Assembly (NCBI GenBank): GCA_947359465.1
Contig: OX375880.1
Span: 21,776,714 to 21,840,713 of the forward strand
Direction: 5' to 3'
Source of the DNA: Metellina segmentata
Taxonomy: Eukaryota; Arthropoda; Arachnida; Araneae; Tetragnathidae
Length of the DNA: 64,000 nucleotides
Shown here: positions 44,261 through 55,861 of the stretch, piece after piece
Position numbering within the stretch: position 1 is the stretch's first letter
How the letters are laid out: every line of letters starts with the position of its first letter
Translations under genes and position numbers: made by a program
Notes under the pieces: generated by a model
Seen by the model: only the letters and a program-made list of their open reading frames with translations
What the model was told of the DNA's origin: nothing
Database searches by the model: none

Positions 44261-47200
44261 ATGGCGTATCTCGCGAAAGCAAGGAAGGAGGATTTGAAGG
44301 TGTTGGCAGATGAATTGGGGTTAGATGTGTTGCCGCGACACAAAATCATCGATATAAAGAACTCAATATTGAACAGCGAAGAATATGAACAGGAGTTTAC
44401 CGAAAATCTTTTAAACAGTATCATAACAGATCGGAAAAATGCCGAGGAAAGGCGTTTCTTGGCTGAAAGTGAGGAAAAGCGCCTCGCTGCTGAAACTGAG
44501 CAAAAGCGCATCGCTGCTGAGTCTGAAGAAAGACGTTTTGTGATGGAACTCGAGAAACGTTCTGCTTTCGAGTTAGAAAAGCTAAGGCTCGAAATGGAAG
44601 GCCGTCACAATACAGAAACATCAAATGAAAGGAATTCGAGCAACTCTAAGCACATCTACGATATACAAAGAGTGATGCAGAAGTTCGATCCTAAAGAAGG
44701 AGACATCAGTCTATATCTGGTTCTTTTCGAGAGGCAGGCAGAACATGCTCACATAAAAAGGGAGGACTGGGTGTCACAGCTTTTGGGTTTATTACCCTAT
44801 GACATTACTCAGTTAATTGCTAGAGAAGAAGCGGCTGTCGCATATGACTACAGCCACGTGAAAGGGTTATTGCTAAAAAGGTTTAAACTAAGCCCAGAAA
44901 CCTTCCGATTGAAATTTGTCCAGCTCAAGCGGACTGAAGATAAATCGTGGAAGGATTTTGCCTTTGAATTGACAAATTATTTTGAAGAATGGATTCAAGG
45001 TCTTGAGGTTGCGGATTTCGAAACGTTAAAGCATCTGGTAATTACGGATCAATTCAAACGTAAGGTACCTCCGGAAATGCGAGAGCATTTTGTCGATGAG
45101 TGGAGCACAATAAAATCTCCTACTACTCTAGCGGAACTCCTTGACAAATACGAAAGTGTTCGAGGGTTCAAGAAGAAATTCCAATCACCTGAAAACATAG
45201 TAAATAAGGAAAGAAATTCACATTTTCAAGAAAGAAGACGCTTTCAAGAAAGGAACTCCGATTTTCCTGCTAGATATGGACAGTTTCACGAGAGGAGTAC
45301 TCATCAACGTAATACGAGTCCGAAAAATGAAGCGGGAAGGAAGAAGAAGATTCAGTGTTATTCTTGCGGATCATTTCAGCATCTTAGAAACGCATGTCCT
45401 AAGCTAGGAAGAAGACAAACTTCAGCAGTTGTGAGCAATATTGGAGCCCAAGACGCTACAACATCATGTGCAAGGGAAGACATGGTGGAGCCTCCATCGA
45501 TGTTGACGGCAAAAGTGACCGTTCCAGTCACAAAGCCTGTAGAATACCAAAGAGGTATTGATGAACTCAAGATAGTGAGTTTAAAAAGCGGTAATAATAT
45601 CTTCGACGGTATTATCGACTCTGGAGCGCAGATTTCAGTCATCCGGGCTGATCTGATTGAGGATTCTCAAAATGAAGGGGAAGGAAAAATTAAAATTGTA
45701 TCCGCATTTGGTGAGACAGAAATGGCACCTCTCAAGATAATCCATGTGAAAATCAATGACGGACGACACGGAGAAATTCCAGTGACATGTGCAGTGTCTG
45801 AAAAATTAGTAAGCGACATGCTCGTAAGCGTATCAACGTATGACGCTTTAAAGTCGAATGTGGAACTTTATGGCAATATTATTAGCCAAGAAGGGGTTTC
45901 TCGAGTTGGAGAAATTTATTCAGTTTCGTCCTTAAACGAACTTACCTTGGCCCGTAGTGACACCGCAAATCACCCTGGGGTTAATGTGAAACGGAACGAG
46001 TTCGTGCAATTTCAATTGGAAGATGAAAGTTTAAATGATATTTGGGAATTAGCAAGAAATAGAAGAAATGCATTCGAAGTGCAAGATGGGTTATTGGTAC
46101 ACTCCGAAATCGTAGGAGGAGAGAAAATTCAGCAGGTAGTTTTGCCTAAATTTAAAAGGCCCTATGTCCTAAAAATGGCACACGAAATTCCATTGGCCGG
46201 TCATTTAGGAGAACAGAAAACCAAACAACGGATAAAGTATTCCTTTTACTGGCCGAATATCAAGATTGATGTCAAACATTTTTGTGAAAGCTGCAAGGTC
46301 TGCTAGCTACGTAGAGGTACCACTTACAATGACAGAATTCCTATACAACCTATTGTGAGACCTGAAAATCCTTTTGAAGTGTGGAGTGTAGATTGTATTG
46401 GTCCCCTAGAGCCACCATCCTCAAGAGGGCACAAGTTTATCGTTTGTGCTGTGGATTTGTGCACGAGATGGGCGGAAGCTATACCAGTCAAGAACATTAC
46501 TGCGAAAACAACTTGCGACGTCCTGATGAAGATTTTCTCCCAGACGGGGTTTCCTAAAACTATCTGTACCGATCAAGGGACAAATTTCACAGCACAGCTC
46601 ACCAAGGGCTTCATGCAAGTTATCGGGGTGTCACCAAGATTTTCAACTCCGGGGCATCCAGAAAGCATGAGAGCCGTGGAGAGATGGAACAAAACCCTGA
46701 AGGATATGCTCAGTAAGAACATACAAGAAAATGGTCGACAATGGGATATTCATCTCCCTTTATTACTATTCGCATACAGAGAAGTACCTCACAGTACCAC
46801 GGGAGTATCGCCATTTCAGTTGGTGTATGGAAGGTTACCTCCAGGTCCATTAAAATTAATTAAGGAGAGTTGGTTAGGAGAAACCGAAATTCCAACAGGA
46901 GCATCTCCTTCTGTTGAAAAATACTTAGAAGACCTTCGTCAAAGGATGAAAACGGCACACGAGATTGCCGCAGGGAATGCCGAAAAGGCACAAGGCTATT
47001 ACACATCTAAATATAATCTGAGAGCGAGAGAAAAGACTTTCAAGGTTGGTGATAAGGTACTGATCCTTATTCCATCTTCTATTAACAAACTTCTGAAGAA
47101 CTGGTCAGGACCTGCAACTATTATCCAGCTAACTCGACCTCATTCTGCGTTGGTCGAGATGGAGGATAAAAGCCGAAAAGAGCTGCATTTCAACAAACTA

Positions 47201-48739
47201 CGACCTTATATAGCCCGAGTTGAACAGGTGGGGTTGATTTTCGAACAAGATCAGGACTTTGGGGAAATCTTTTATGCCCCTACTCGAAATAAGAGTCAAT
47301 CTGCAGACGATATTAAGGGTCATGTGTTCCAGACTACAGAGGCGTTGTGCGAAGAACAGCGACACCAATTAGTTCAGACCTTGGAAGGGTTTCGAGAAAT
47401 TTTCAGTGCACGACCTGGCCGAGCCAGAGTTGATGGACATTCAATCAAACTAACTAAAGATTGTGTGCCAAAGAAAATGCATCCCTATCGGGTTCCCATC
47501 GCCTTACAAACCGAGGTGGATCGCCAAATCCAAGAGTTACTTGAACAAGGACTGATTGAAGAGAGTGACAGTGAGTGGGCACACCCAGTCGTCTGTGTGG
47601 CCAAAAAGGACGGAAGTATAAGACTTTGCGTCGACTTTCGAGTTTTGAACAGTTTTACTGTCCCGGATGCTTATCCAATGCAACAGGCCACCGAGTTACT
47701 ATTTGAAATTGGTAGTGCTCCTTTCATCAGCGTTCTAGATTTGACAAAGGGTTATTGGCAAATCCCTTTAGAAGAAGAAGCTAAACCATATTCGGCATTT
47801 GTGACACACTCTGGTCATTTTCAATGGAACGTTTTACCATTTGGACTTAAAAATGCTGGAAGTACGTTCCAAAAGTCCATAGACAAAGTACTTAAGACAC
47901 ACAGAAAGTACTGCCGTGCGTATATCGACGATCTGGCCATTTTTTCCAGCTCGTGGGAGAATCACTTGCGTCACATCAGAGACGTGCTGAGAACTCTACA
48001 GACCGTTGGATTAACAGTCAATCTTAAAAAGTGCGAGTTCGGTAAAAAACAAGTGAGGTTCCTGGGACACATTGTAGGTTCCGGAAGACATGCACCAGAT
48101 CCCCAGAAAATCGAAGCCATGCAGAACTTAGCACGTCCAACTACTAAGAAAGAGTTAAGAGGCATAATTGGTCTGGCAAGCTACTATCGGGAGTACATTC
48201 AGAATTTATCGTCCTTGGTTTTACCCTTAACAAACTTAACAAAGAAAAGGGTGCCCAACAAAATACCTTGGAGTGATGAAGAGGAAGCAAGCTTCCAACA
48301 ATTGAAGCAACGGCTGACGGAAATTCCATTCTTATATACTCCAGTGTTAGATCAGCCATACCAGTTGTACACCGATGCTTCTGCAACAGCGATTGGAGCG
48401 TGTCTAGCTCAGCAAGACGAAGACGGAAAAGAACGTCCTATCGCCTTTTACAGTAGAAAACTCACCCCATGCCAAACTCGTTGGGCCACTATCGAACGGG
48501 AGGCGTATGCTGTTCTAAGTGCGTTGAAAAAATTTGACACTTGAATATTTGGAGCACAAGTCCAAATTGTCTCCGATCATAACCCCCTTACTTATTTGAC
48601 CCAGGGAATGCCACAGGGTGCAAAACTTGCACGTTGGGCTTTGGCATTGCAAAGATATAACATGAATATATTGTACAGAAAGGGTAGTAAGCATGGCAAT
48701 GCAGATGCCTTATCGCGCATCAAAATTGATGAACCCTAG
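44261..48739 (+). CDS. gag-pol: Gag-Pol of the gypsy element (PR-IN-RT-RNaseH), two nonsense codons
   Basis: A single frame from ATG 44261 (MAYLAKARKEDLKVLADELG), with in-frame TAG at 46304-46306 and TGA at 48542-48544 as the only breaks; end at TAG 48737-48739. Order of domains: coiled-coil Gag with repeated glutamate-rich EEKRLAAETEQKR; a SCAN-like capsid segment (PETFRLKFVQLKR ... REHFVDEW); a CX2CX4HX4C zinc knuckle (residues about 366-379); aspartic protease with DSGAQ near residue 453; integrase HHCC finger (HEIPLAGH...CESCKVC, where the TAG falls next); integrase core (DCIGPL, CTDQGTNF, ERWN); a GPATIIQL-type integrase C-terminus; RT with YIDD at 47921-47932; RNase H (LYTDAS, SDHNPL, NADALSR). 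Integrase before RT is the reverse of normal Ty3/gypsy. Replication would need both stops suppressed, so this copy is probably not autonomous. Confidence 0.93.
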
Positions 48740-49030
48740 TTTTTATTCAGTTCATATAAATGTGTATATATTTTTTTTCTTCTCAAAACTGTAATCTGAT
48801 TTAGATAATTTTGATAACGTTCTTGTGACTTGTATTATGTATTTTATGTGGGAGTTCATGAATGTTAATGTAGATATTTTTTTTGAGCTCTCACGCTTCT
48901 CTCGAAGGACTGGATATCGTAATGAAGACCAGCTAATTGATTATGACTTTTAGTTATGATTCTAGATGGCGATTGGCAGCAGCATCATCACTTATGACTT
49001 AAGTGATGGATGTGCTTCCCCGGAGGGACA

Positions 49031-49478
49031 TGTAAGGTTCGCCATCTCGCATCTTGCAAGAAGTGAAACGCCAAGTTGGCAACCCTACATAGAAAACGCC
49101 AAGCTGGCAACCTAAGAACAAAGCTTTTTCAATTAAAAGAAACGTCCACGAGATTTCAAGCGAGGAAGTGCGGCAAAAGCCAATTAAAAAAGTCAGAGCA
49201 ATAAATAGTTACCGATACAACTAAAAGATAAAATCCATCTTTAGAACAGAGAGGAGATCAAGTAAAGATTTTATACAGCCGGTGGGAGGAAAGTTACACT
49301 TTTGAATGCCTATCCAAATGTAATTGCTACTTTATACTACATGTAACTTACGTGACGATCGATTAAATTTAGTAAAATATACTCCAAATATAGAATTTTG
49401 ACTCTGTGTCTTTTGAGTTTTTTGACTAAACTTTCACGACGGGAGTTCATCAACAACCATCGGCCTCGGACCACTACT
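49031..49478 (+). repeat. 3' LTR of the gypsy element
   Basis: 448 bases, same as the 5' LTR apart from one extra G. The purine-rich CCGGAGGGACA just before it is a possible polypurine tract. Confidence 0.93.
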
Positions 49479-50824
49479 TACAGGTAAGCCAGTTTTGCGA
49501 CCCATACCTTGTCACTGAAATGTGCTGCCAGCGGTGACTTCTTTTCTAGAGAAATCTTTGCAATGGCAATTCAAATACTCTGATTAGCGATTTTCCTCTG
49601 GATAACCATCTTATTTCTGTGTATAAGAGAAAGTATCTGTACTCTGCGTCCATCTCCTCACAAAGCTGCTCAAACAGGCACGAGTTAAGGGCATGTGCTT
49701 TGATGTGGTTAATAACTTAAACGACATCAATCAGTACGCTGTTAAATTCCGGTGACATTTTTCGGCTTGCCAGCATTTACCTGTGAATGAGACAATGCGT
49801 ATATTCACTCGCAGGTGCAGCCTCCTTAATCCGAGCAGTTAAACCAGATAATCGTGTGGTCATGGCAGCAGCTCCGTCTGTACATATGCCGACACAATAG
49901 GACAATTTTAATTGTCCTGATATATAACCACCTAGTAACTTTAACAGTTCTGCTCATGTGGTGTTGATTGGCAAAGATGTCCTCATGTACTCCTCCTGAT
50001 ATAGATATCGCACATTAAAAATTAGTATTGCCTTGTTGTCAATATCTCTAGATTCGTAAACCTGGAGTGCGTACCACGGTGATGTATTAATCCTCTCTAA
50101 CAATTGTGTCTTAATGTCTTCGGCTATTTCCTCAATCCGCCGCCTAGTCACAGTGCTAGCCGACAAAGGCACATGTGCTATCTTTTCCACAGCAGCCTCT
50201 CCTAGAAGTTCACGGCAAATGTCTTTAGTGGAGAGCAAGATCAATTCTTCACCGACAGTGAATAGCTTTTAAGCCTTAACAATACGGTTAGTCCCCAAAT
50301 ATGGTGCTCTCAGTGCATTCTCCTTAAATGATGTGGTGGCCCTTATAAATTTCTTCTGTTCTTCGGGTTCTCGTAATTTTTTTTTTCAAAATACTAAAGG
50401 GATTTGTCTTTTAATCCAGGGTGCTTGGCGTTCAAGTGGCGAGAAGCAGTTTTGAAGGTTTCATTGCCTCATTAGAGAGCTGGTCGCCGCAAACTATGCA
50501 GAGCGGTTTTGGTATGTGGGAATCACCTGTCCCAATAAATCGATATATCAATTAGGACTCATGGTACTGACTGTTGAAAGCTACATGTTTCTTTGATGTT
50601 GAAAGCTCTTCTTCTGTCTCTTCACTGGGCCTTTTCTTTTTCCCAAGGAAACTTTCTAACGACGTCTGTTTCGTATTCATTTTTGCCAATTTGTGGGTTA
50701 AATTTGAGCAAACACATATATGCGTACGCCAAGCACTGTTAAACATAAGAAAGTACCCGTGAAGAGAGAGAAAAGAGCGATACACACCTTCTCTTTACCA
50801 GAGCTACAATGCCACTGCCACGTG

Positions 50825-51157
50825 GCCGACCAACCGGTATAGTGGTTAAGGTGTTATAGAGCCTCTAGATCGGAAGGTTCCTGGTTGGAATCCGGGTCCG
50901 GGCATGGATGTTTGTAAACGTATGGTGTAGAGGCGGCTGGTGCACCTCAAATCTGTCGTGGCCGAAAGTCCTCACGTTGGGTTGGCGTGGAAGTTTGGAG
51001 AGTGGGGTGCCAGCTCAGGTGTTTCTTCGTCATCTGACCGTGGTTCAAAATTACGAGGTGTTGTCCTCGGATCTTTCCCTTAAGGGACTGATCCCGGACC
51101 GTCGTCAATAGCCCGTTGTGTTGCTCTAGTACGACGTTAACAAAAAATTACCAATTA
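50825..51157 (+). mobile_element. SINE family A with 13-bp TSD
   Basis: Full-length copy with a TATA insertion in the anticodon region (GTTATAGAGCC). Flanked by CCACTGCCACGTG (50812-50824) and CCACTGCCGCGTG (51158-51170), a TSD with one mismatch. The duplicate is at 53468-53800. Confidence 0.9.
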
Positions 51158-51185
51158 CCACTGCCGCGTGCAGCAGCTCAGCTCC

Positions 51186-51261
51186 AGACGTCACCTAAAA
51201 CCGCCTCGATATCACGATATTTTGCGCATGCGCGGTATTGGTGCGGCTTTAGGTGACGTCT
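51186..51261. repeat. Hairpin with 19-bp arms
   Basis: AGACGTCACCTAAAACCGC (51186-51204) is inverted, with one mismatch, at 51243-51261, around a GC-rich loop containing TTGCGCATGCGC. Possibly a tiny MITE; no TSD seen. Copied at 53829-53904. Confidence 0.7.
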
Positions 51262-51349
51262 CTTTGCTCCCGGTTAACCTCTCTTCCATGGAAAGTTGCA
51301 CTAACCCGAGAGAAATACACCACAGTAAATAAAATGGAAATAATTGAAT

Positions 51350-51415
51350 GTTCCTTGGGTGGCTCGGTACCATTTGATCCACGGACCGGCACCGGTCCGG
51401 GGGCTGGGGACCACT
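51350..51415. mobile_element. hAT-like terminal remnant
   Basis: Inverse reads CAGTGGTCCCCAGCCCCCGG then a palindromic GGACCGGTGCCGGTCC segment, a form seen in ZBED/Charlie-type hAT ends. It runs straight into a SINE tail at 51415. Copied at 53993-54058. Confidence 0.5.
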
Positions 51416-51506
51416 GCCTTAAGGGACTGATCCCGGACCGTCGTCAATAGCCCGTTGTGATGCACTAGTACGACGTTAATTAAAAATACCATCATCATTA
51501 CCTACT

Positions 51507-52251
51507 TGGGATATCAAATAGTAATTTTTGACAGAGTCAGATGACGAGGTCAATGAAGAAACCCTACTTTCCAATGTACCATATGGTACTTGCCGACCCT
51601 TTTCCCTAACACGTGGACGCTGGAATGTTTCGGAATGCGAAAACAACTTTAGTCTTCGCACGTGCGGCGGCGGCCCATTTGATCCATTCACAGCTGGAGT
51701 TTCCGTCGGTTCCCCAATCTCGTATCTGGGATCAAGTTTTTGCGGTGGGGGACTCAAGTCGGCATGACAGACGGTTTTCGCAGCTGTGTGGGGGTGTTTC
51801 TGTTCGGGAGAGAACATAAATATCTCTAGAGGGCTCGGAATTCACCCCCCCCCCCCTCTGGTTGGCAGCTGCGGTTCTGTTTGAGCGAAGCGAACGTGGA
51901 TTTTTAGGGGGATTCGGACTCGAGATTCAACGAGAGACAGACGTCTCTGTTTTGCCAATTTTGTTACTTTGGCTTCAGGCAGGTTTCGGTTGTCGATGGC
52001 TGTGCCCATAATTATCTTGTAAATATTTATGTAAATAAATAGTTTAATTTTAAACCAGCTGTCCGTCAAATTCTTACATGACGGTACACCAACAACCGTA
52101 TACACCAGGCAATATGCGGATATTGCAGACATGGCAGATTTAACGTGCTCCAAATAACTCACAAATTTCCTCACCTTCGAGTGTTGAAATTTGGAGAATA
52201 ACGTGCCTGCTCAGGACTTTCCCTTCGAGTCTGGTGCCCCTTAAATCTATC
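51507..52251. other. No gene; shares a segment with 15413-15508
   Basis: The first 80 bases (GACAGAGTCAGATGACGA...) and 52090-52120 (ACCGTATACACCAGGCAATA) both occur joined at 15413-15508. The 500 bases between are therefore an insertion here or a deletion there. Open frames on both strands have no recognisable domain. A C9-10 run lies at about 51846. Confidence 0.5.
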
Positions 52252-52335
52252 GCCAACCAACCGGTATAGTGGTTAATGTGTTAGCCTCTAAATCCGAAGG
52301 TTCCTGGTTCGAATCCGCGTCCGGGCATGGATGTT
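52252..52335 (+). mobile_element. SINE family A head joined to a foreign tail
   Basis: Intact tRNA-like head GCCAACCAACCGGTATAGTG with B box, then after GGCATGGATG an abrupt T9 run and unrelated GC-rich sequence to about 52475. Confidence 0.75.
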
Positions 52336-53069
52336 TTTTTTTTAGACCCTCCCTGGACCCACTCACCGTTAGGTTTAGAGTGTATTTGTGGTGCAGGGGG
52401 AAAGGGTGGGGGCGACTTCCACAGCACAAAGGGGGGCCCCAAGAGGACCCTCGCCGGCCGATTTTTTTTCCCCCTCTTTAAATATTATATCTGTGGTTGT
52501 TTTATTCCCAAGGGAGAATTATAATGGTTCGGTAACATTCCGGCCTTATGTTAAAAATTACAATAATCATCCGGAGTCCCGGGAATCCAAGAATGCAAGA
52601 CCGGTGGCACACAGTTAAAATTACATTTACTACATCGGTGGCACACCGGGAAATGTAACTTAAACGCAGAACAAGAAACACAAACACAAACAAACACAAA
52701 ACATAAAACACAACACAAACACAAAACAAAAAGACGTTACAATACAAAAAGAAGAAATACAAACATCAAGAGTTGAATTAAAATAATATATTATTTTTGA
52801 AAGGTGATAATGATTTGATGTTTATAAATAGGATTTAAATGAAGGTGAAATAAATATTTTATGAGAATGTTATATGGTGGTGTGAATTTAATGTTGTGGT
52901 GTAAGAAGTGAATATTATACAGATGAAGCGCATATACGAACCCTTAACGGGATGGTGATATGATTTGATTAAAAATTTATTAAAAGTAAAGTCTATTTAT
53001 TTAAAATAGACGGGGGCATAGTCCCACCTCTCTACATGAAAGAAGGGGAACCAGAGGGTGTCATTTCTT
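52336..53069. other. No gene; possible LINE 3' untranslated region
   Basis: Contains a CACAAACACAAA-rich simple repeat (52675-52740). It lies 3' of the LINE fragment on the minus strand and may be its 3' UTR. Confidence 0.4.
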
Positions 53070-53370
53070 TTAGTGGGGGGAGGGCCACGCCACCATCCCC
53101 ATCGCTGCCATCACGCAGGACTTTATTTGATATCTTGACTGACTATTTTTTAGAACGCTTTCTAGCCAGATGGGCTTGTTCTTCTCAGTAGATTTGGTTA
53201 TATGATGTGCCTGCGTGATCGGACAATCGAAGAGGAAGTGGTCGGCATCCCCCACCTCACCGCAATCACATTTATTGTTGTCTTTAATTTTAAACCTGTG
53301 GAGGTATGCACAGAACGGACCATGCCCTGTAAGGAACCAAGCCAGTTGTCGGTCGGTGATGAGGGAGGGC
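53070..53370 (-). pseudogene. R1-like LINE, C-terminal fragment
   Basis: Open minus-strand frame reading MPSLITDRQLAWFLTGHGPF then DNNKCDCGEVGDADHFLFDC, the same C-terminal zinc motif as the LINE at 22866-24687 but a different family member. The upstream part is replaced by SINE sequence at about 53370. Confidence 0.8.
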
Positions 53371-53430
53371 ATGGATGTTTGTAAGCGTTTGATGTAGATG
53401 CGGCTGTTGCACATTAAATCTGTCGTAAAT

Positions 53431-54149
53431 CTTCTCTTTACCAGAGCTACAATGCCACTGCCACGTGGCCGACCAACCGGTATAGTGGTTAAGGTGTTAT
53501 AGAGCCTCTAGATCGGAAGGTCCCTGGTTGGAATCCGGGTCCGGGCATGGATGTTTGTAAACGTATGGTGTAGAGGCGGCTGGTGCACCTCAAATCTGTC
53601 GTGGCCGAAAGTCCTCACGTTGGGTTGGCGTGGAAGTTTGGAGAGTGGGGTGCCAGCTCAGGTGCTATTTCGTCATCTGACCGTGGTTCAAAATTACGAG
53701 GTGTTGTCCTCGGATCTTTCCCTTAAGGGACTGATCCCGGACCGTCGTCAATAGCCCGTTGTGTTGCTCTAGTACGACGTTAACAAAAAATTACCAATTA
53801 CCACTGCCGCGTGCAGCAGCTCAGCTCCAGACGTCACCTAAAACCGCCTCGATATCACGATATTTTGCGCATGCGCGGTATTGGTGCGGCTTTAGGTGAC
53901 GTCTCTTTGCTCCCGGTTAACCTCTCTTCCATGGAAAGTTGCACTAACCCGAGAGAAATACACCACAGTAAATAAAATGGAAATAATTGAATGTTCCTTG
54001 GGTGGCCCGGTACCATTTGATCCACGGACCGGCACCGGTCCGGGGGCTGGGGACCACTGCCTTAAGGGACTGATCCCGGACCGTCGTCAATAGCCCGTTG
54101 TGATGCACTAGTACGACGTTAATTAAAAATACCATCATCATTACCTACT
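53431..54149. repeat. Second copy of the 719-bp duplicated segment
   Basis: See 50788-51506. Includes SINE 53468-53800, hairpin 53829-53904 and hAT-like end 53993-54058. Differences such as GCTATTTCG for GTTTCTTCG are substitutions only. Confidence 0.92.
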
Positions 54150-54179
54150 ACATCATTACCTACCATACTTACCTAGCTT

Positions 54180-54835
54180 ACAAGGGAGATACCACGTTCA
54201 TTTAATTTAAAGCTGGAGGTATCCCGGTCGCAAGATCAATGATTAGCACCCAAAGGGCTGTGAGTTTGAATCGAACCGTCGACTACAAAGGGGGAGGGTA
54301 CATGTTTACTATGAAACGACCTGGAATTTCTTCACTTTGGTAATGGTAACGGTAATGTTAGTTAACGTCGTACCAGAGCAACACAACGGGCTATTGACGA
54401 CTGTCCGGGATCAGTACCTTAAGGGAAATATCCGAGGACAGCACCTCTTAATTGCGAACCACGGTCAGATGCCGAAGCAACACCTGAGCTGGCACCCCAC
54501 TCTCCAAACTTCCACGCCAACCCAACGTGAGGACTTTCGGCCACGACAGATTTAAGGTTCACCAGCCGCCTCTACACCATACGCTTACAAACATCCATGC
54601 CCGGACCCGGATTCGAACCAGGAACCTTCCGATCTAGAGGCTAACAGCTTAACCACTATACCGGTTAGTCGGGAAATTTAGAGAGTAGGGTGCTAGTTCA
54701 GGTGTTACCTCGTCCTCTGACCGTGACTTAGAATTATGTGGTGTAGTCCTTGGATATTTCCCTTAAGGGACTGATCCCGGACCGTCGTCAATAGCCCGTT
54801 CTGTTGCTGTAGTACGACGTTACCAATTACCAAAC
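54180..54835. mobile_element. Composite SINE cassette, fourth copy
   Basis: 54180-54345 family B, 54346-54672 family A minus with head, 54673-54835 headless A tail plus. Confidence 0.8.
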
Positions 54836-55755
54836 TTTCACACCAACCCAACGTGAGGACTTTCGGCCGCCTCTACACCATACGCTTACAAACATCCATG
54901 CCCGGATTCGAACCAGGAACCTTCCGATCTAGAGGCTAACACCTTAACCACTATACCGGTTGGTCGGCACCAATTACCTGGACCGTTCGTCAATAGCCTG
55001 TTACGATGCGCCAGTGCGGCGTCAATTAAAATGGTAATAGTAATGGTAATTTTAGTTAACGTCGTACTAGAGCAACACAACGGGCTATTGACGACGGTCC
55101 GGGATCAGTCCCTTAAGGGAAAGATCCGAGGACAACACCTCGTAATTTTGAACCACGGTCAGATGACGAAGCACCACCTGAACTGGCACCCCACTCTCCA
55201 AACTTCCACGCCAACCCAACGTGAGGACTTTCGGCCACGACAGATTTAAGGTGCACCAGCCGCCTCTACACCATACGTTTACAAACATCCATACCCGGCC
55301 CCGGATTCGAACCAGGAATCTTCCGATCTAGAGGCTAACACCTTAACCACTATACCGGTTGGTCGGGGAACTTTAGAGAGTAGGGTGCTAGTTCATGTGT
55401 TACCTCGTCCTCTGACCGTGACTTAGAATTATGTGGTGTTGTCCTTGGATCTTTCCCTTAAGGGACTGATCCCGGACCGTCATCAATAGCCCGTTGTGTT
55501 GCTTTAGTACGACGTTACCAATTACCAAACTTTCACACCAACCCAACGTGAGGACTTTCGGCCACGACAGATTTAAGGTGCACCAGCCGCCTCTACACCA
55601 TACGCTTACAAACATCCATGCCCGAATTCGAACCAGGAACCTTCCGATCTAGAGGCTAACACCTTAACCACTATACCGGTTGGTCGGCACCAATTACCTG
55701 GACCGTTCGTCAATAGCCTGTTACGATGCGCCAGTGCGGCGTCAATTAAAATACC
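54836..55755. mobile_element. SINE family A copies upstream of SOCS copy B
   Basis: 54836-54969 head and body (minus), 55030-55366 full length (minus), 55367-55515 tail (plus), 55516-55688 head and body (minus), 55689-55755 tail (plus). The last tail and the following 100 bases match the sequence before SOCS copy A. Confidence 0.82.
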
Positions 55756-55861
55756 TTCCAAAATAACTCCCGTTCCATTTAATGAGAATATGGCACCAAC
55801 CAGAATATTCACCTTATGAGCATGCGCAGATATTGTTATTTGAGTTTGTACAAAAGAATGG

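Larger units (their letters stand above)
43371..49478 (+). mobile_element. Ty3/gypsy element with Gmr1-like domain order
   Basis: LTRs of 447 and 448 bases (43371-43817, 49031-49478) begin TGTAAGGTTC and end CCACTACT. They differ by one G in my comparison (near 43780/49441). The 5-bp TSD TACAG lies at 43366-43370 and 49479-49483. The internal region encodes Gag, protease, integrase, reverse transcriptase and RNase H in that order. The insertion is young by LTR identity and disrupts an old ZBED transposase. Confidence 0.95.
42742..50680 (-). pseudogene. ZBED5-like hAT transposase pseudogene split by a gypsy element
   Basis: The N-terminal part (50680-49484) starts MNTKQTSLESFLGKKKRPSE, then BED-finger-like CIVCGDQLSNEAMKPSKL, then an open piece (50244-49954) with CRELLGEAAVEKI and SASTVTRRIEEIAEDI, decaying into stops near the catalytic region. 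The C-terminal part (43385-42843) reads LYDIFSLLNELNLCLQG through EFERYFPTTKDPRTGKEWIR, with the end in another frame (TTALKSLLPFPTTC, FSAVRATK). The two halves are continuous across the gypsy TSD. The family is recognised by its ZBED5/GTF2IRD2-like motifs. Confidence 0.88.
50788..51506. repeat. 719-bp segment duplicated at 53431-54149
   Basis: Matches 53431-54149 with a constant offset of 2643 bases and only a few substitutions, hence no indels. It contains a SINE with its TSD, a hairpin and a hAT-like end, so all of these predate the duplication. Confidence 0.92.

Noticed and set aside
51528..51817. Overlapping plus and minus ORFs of 79-113 codons
   Set aside because: Low-complexity proline/serine-rich translations on both strands, no domain, and the segment is absent from the related site at 15.4 kb.
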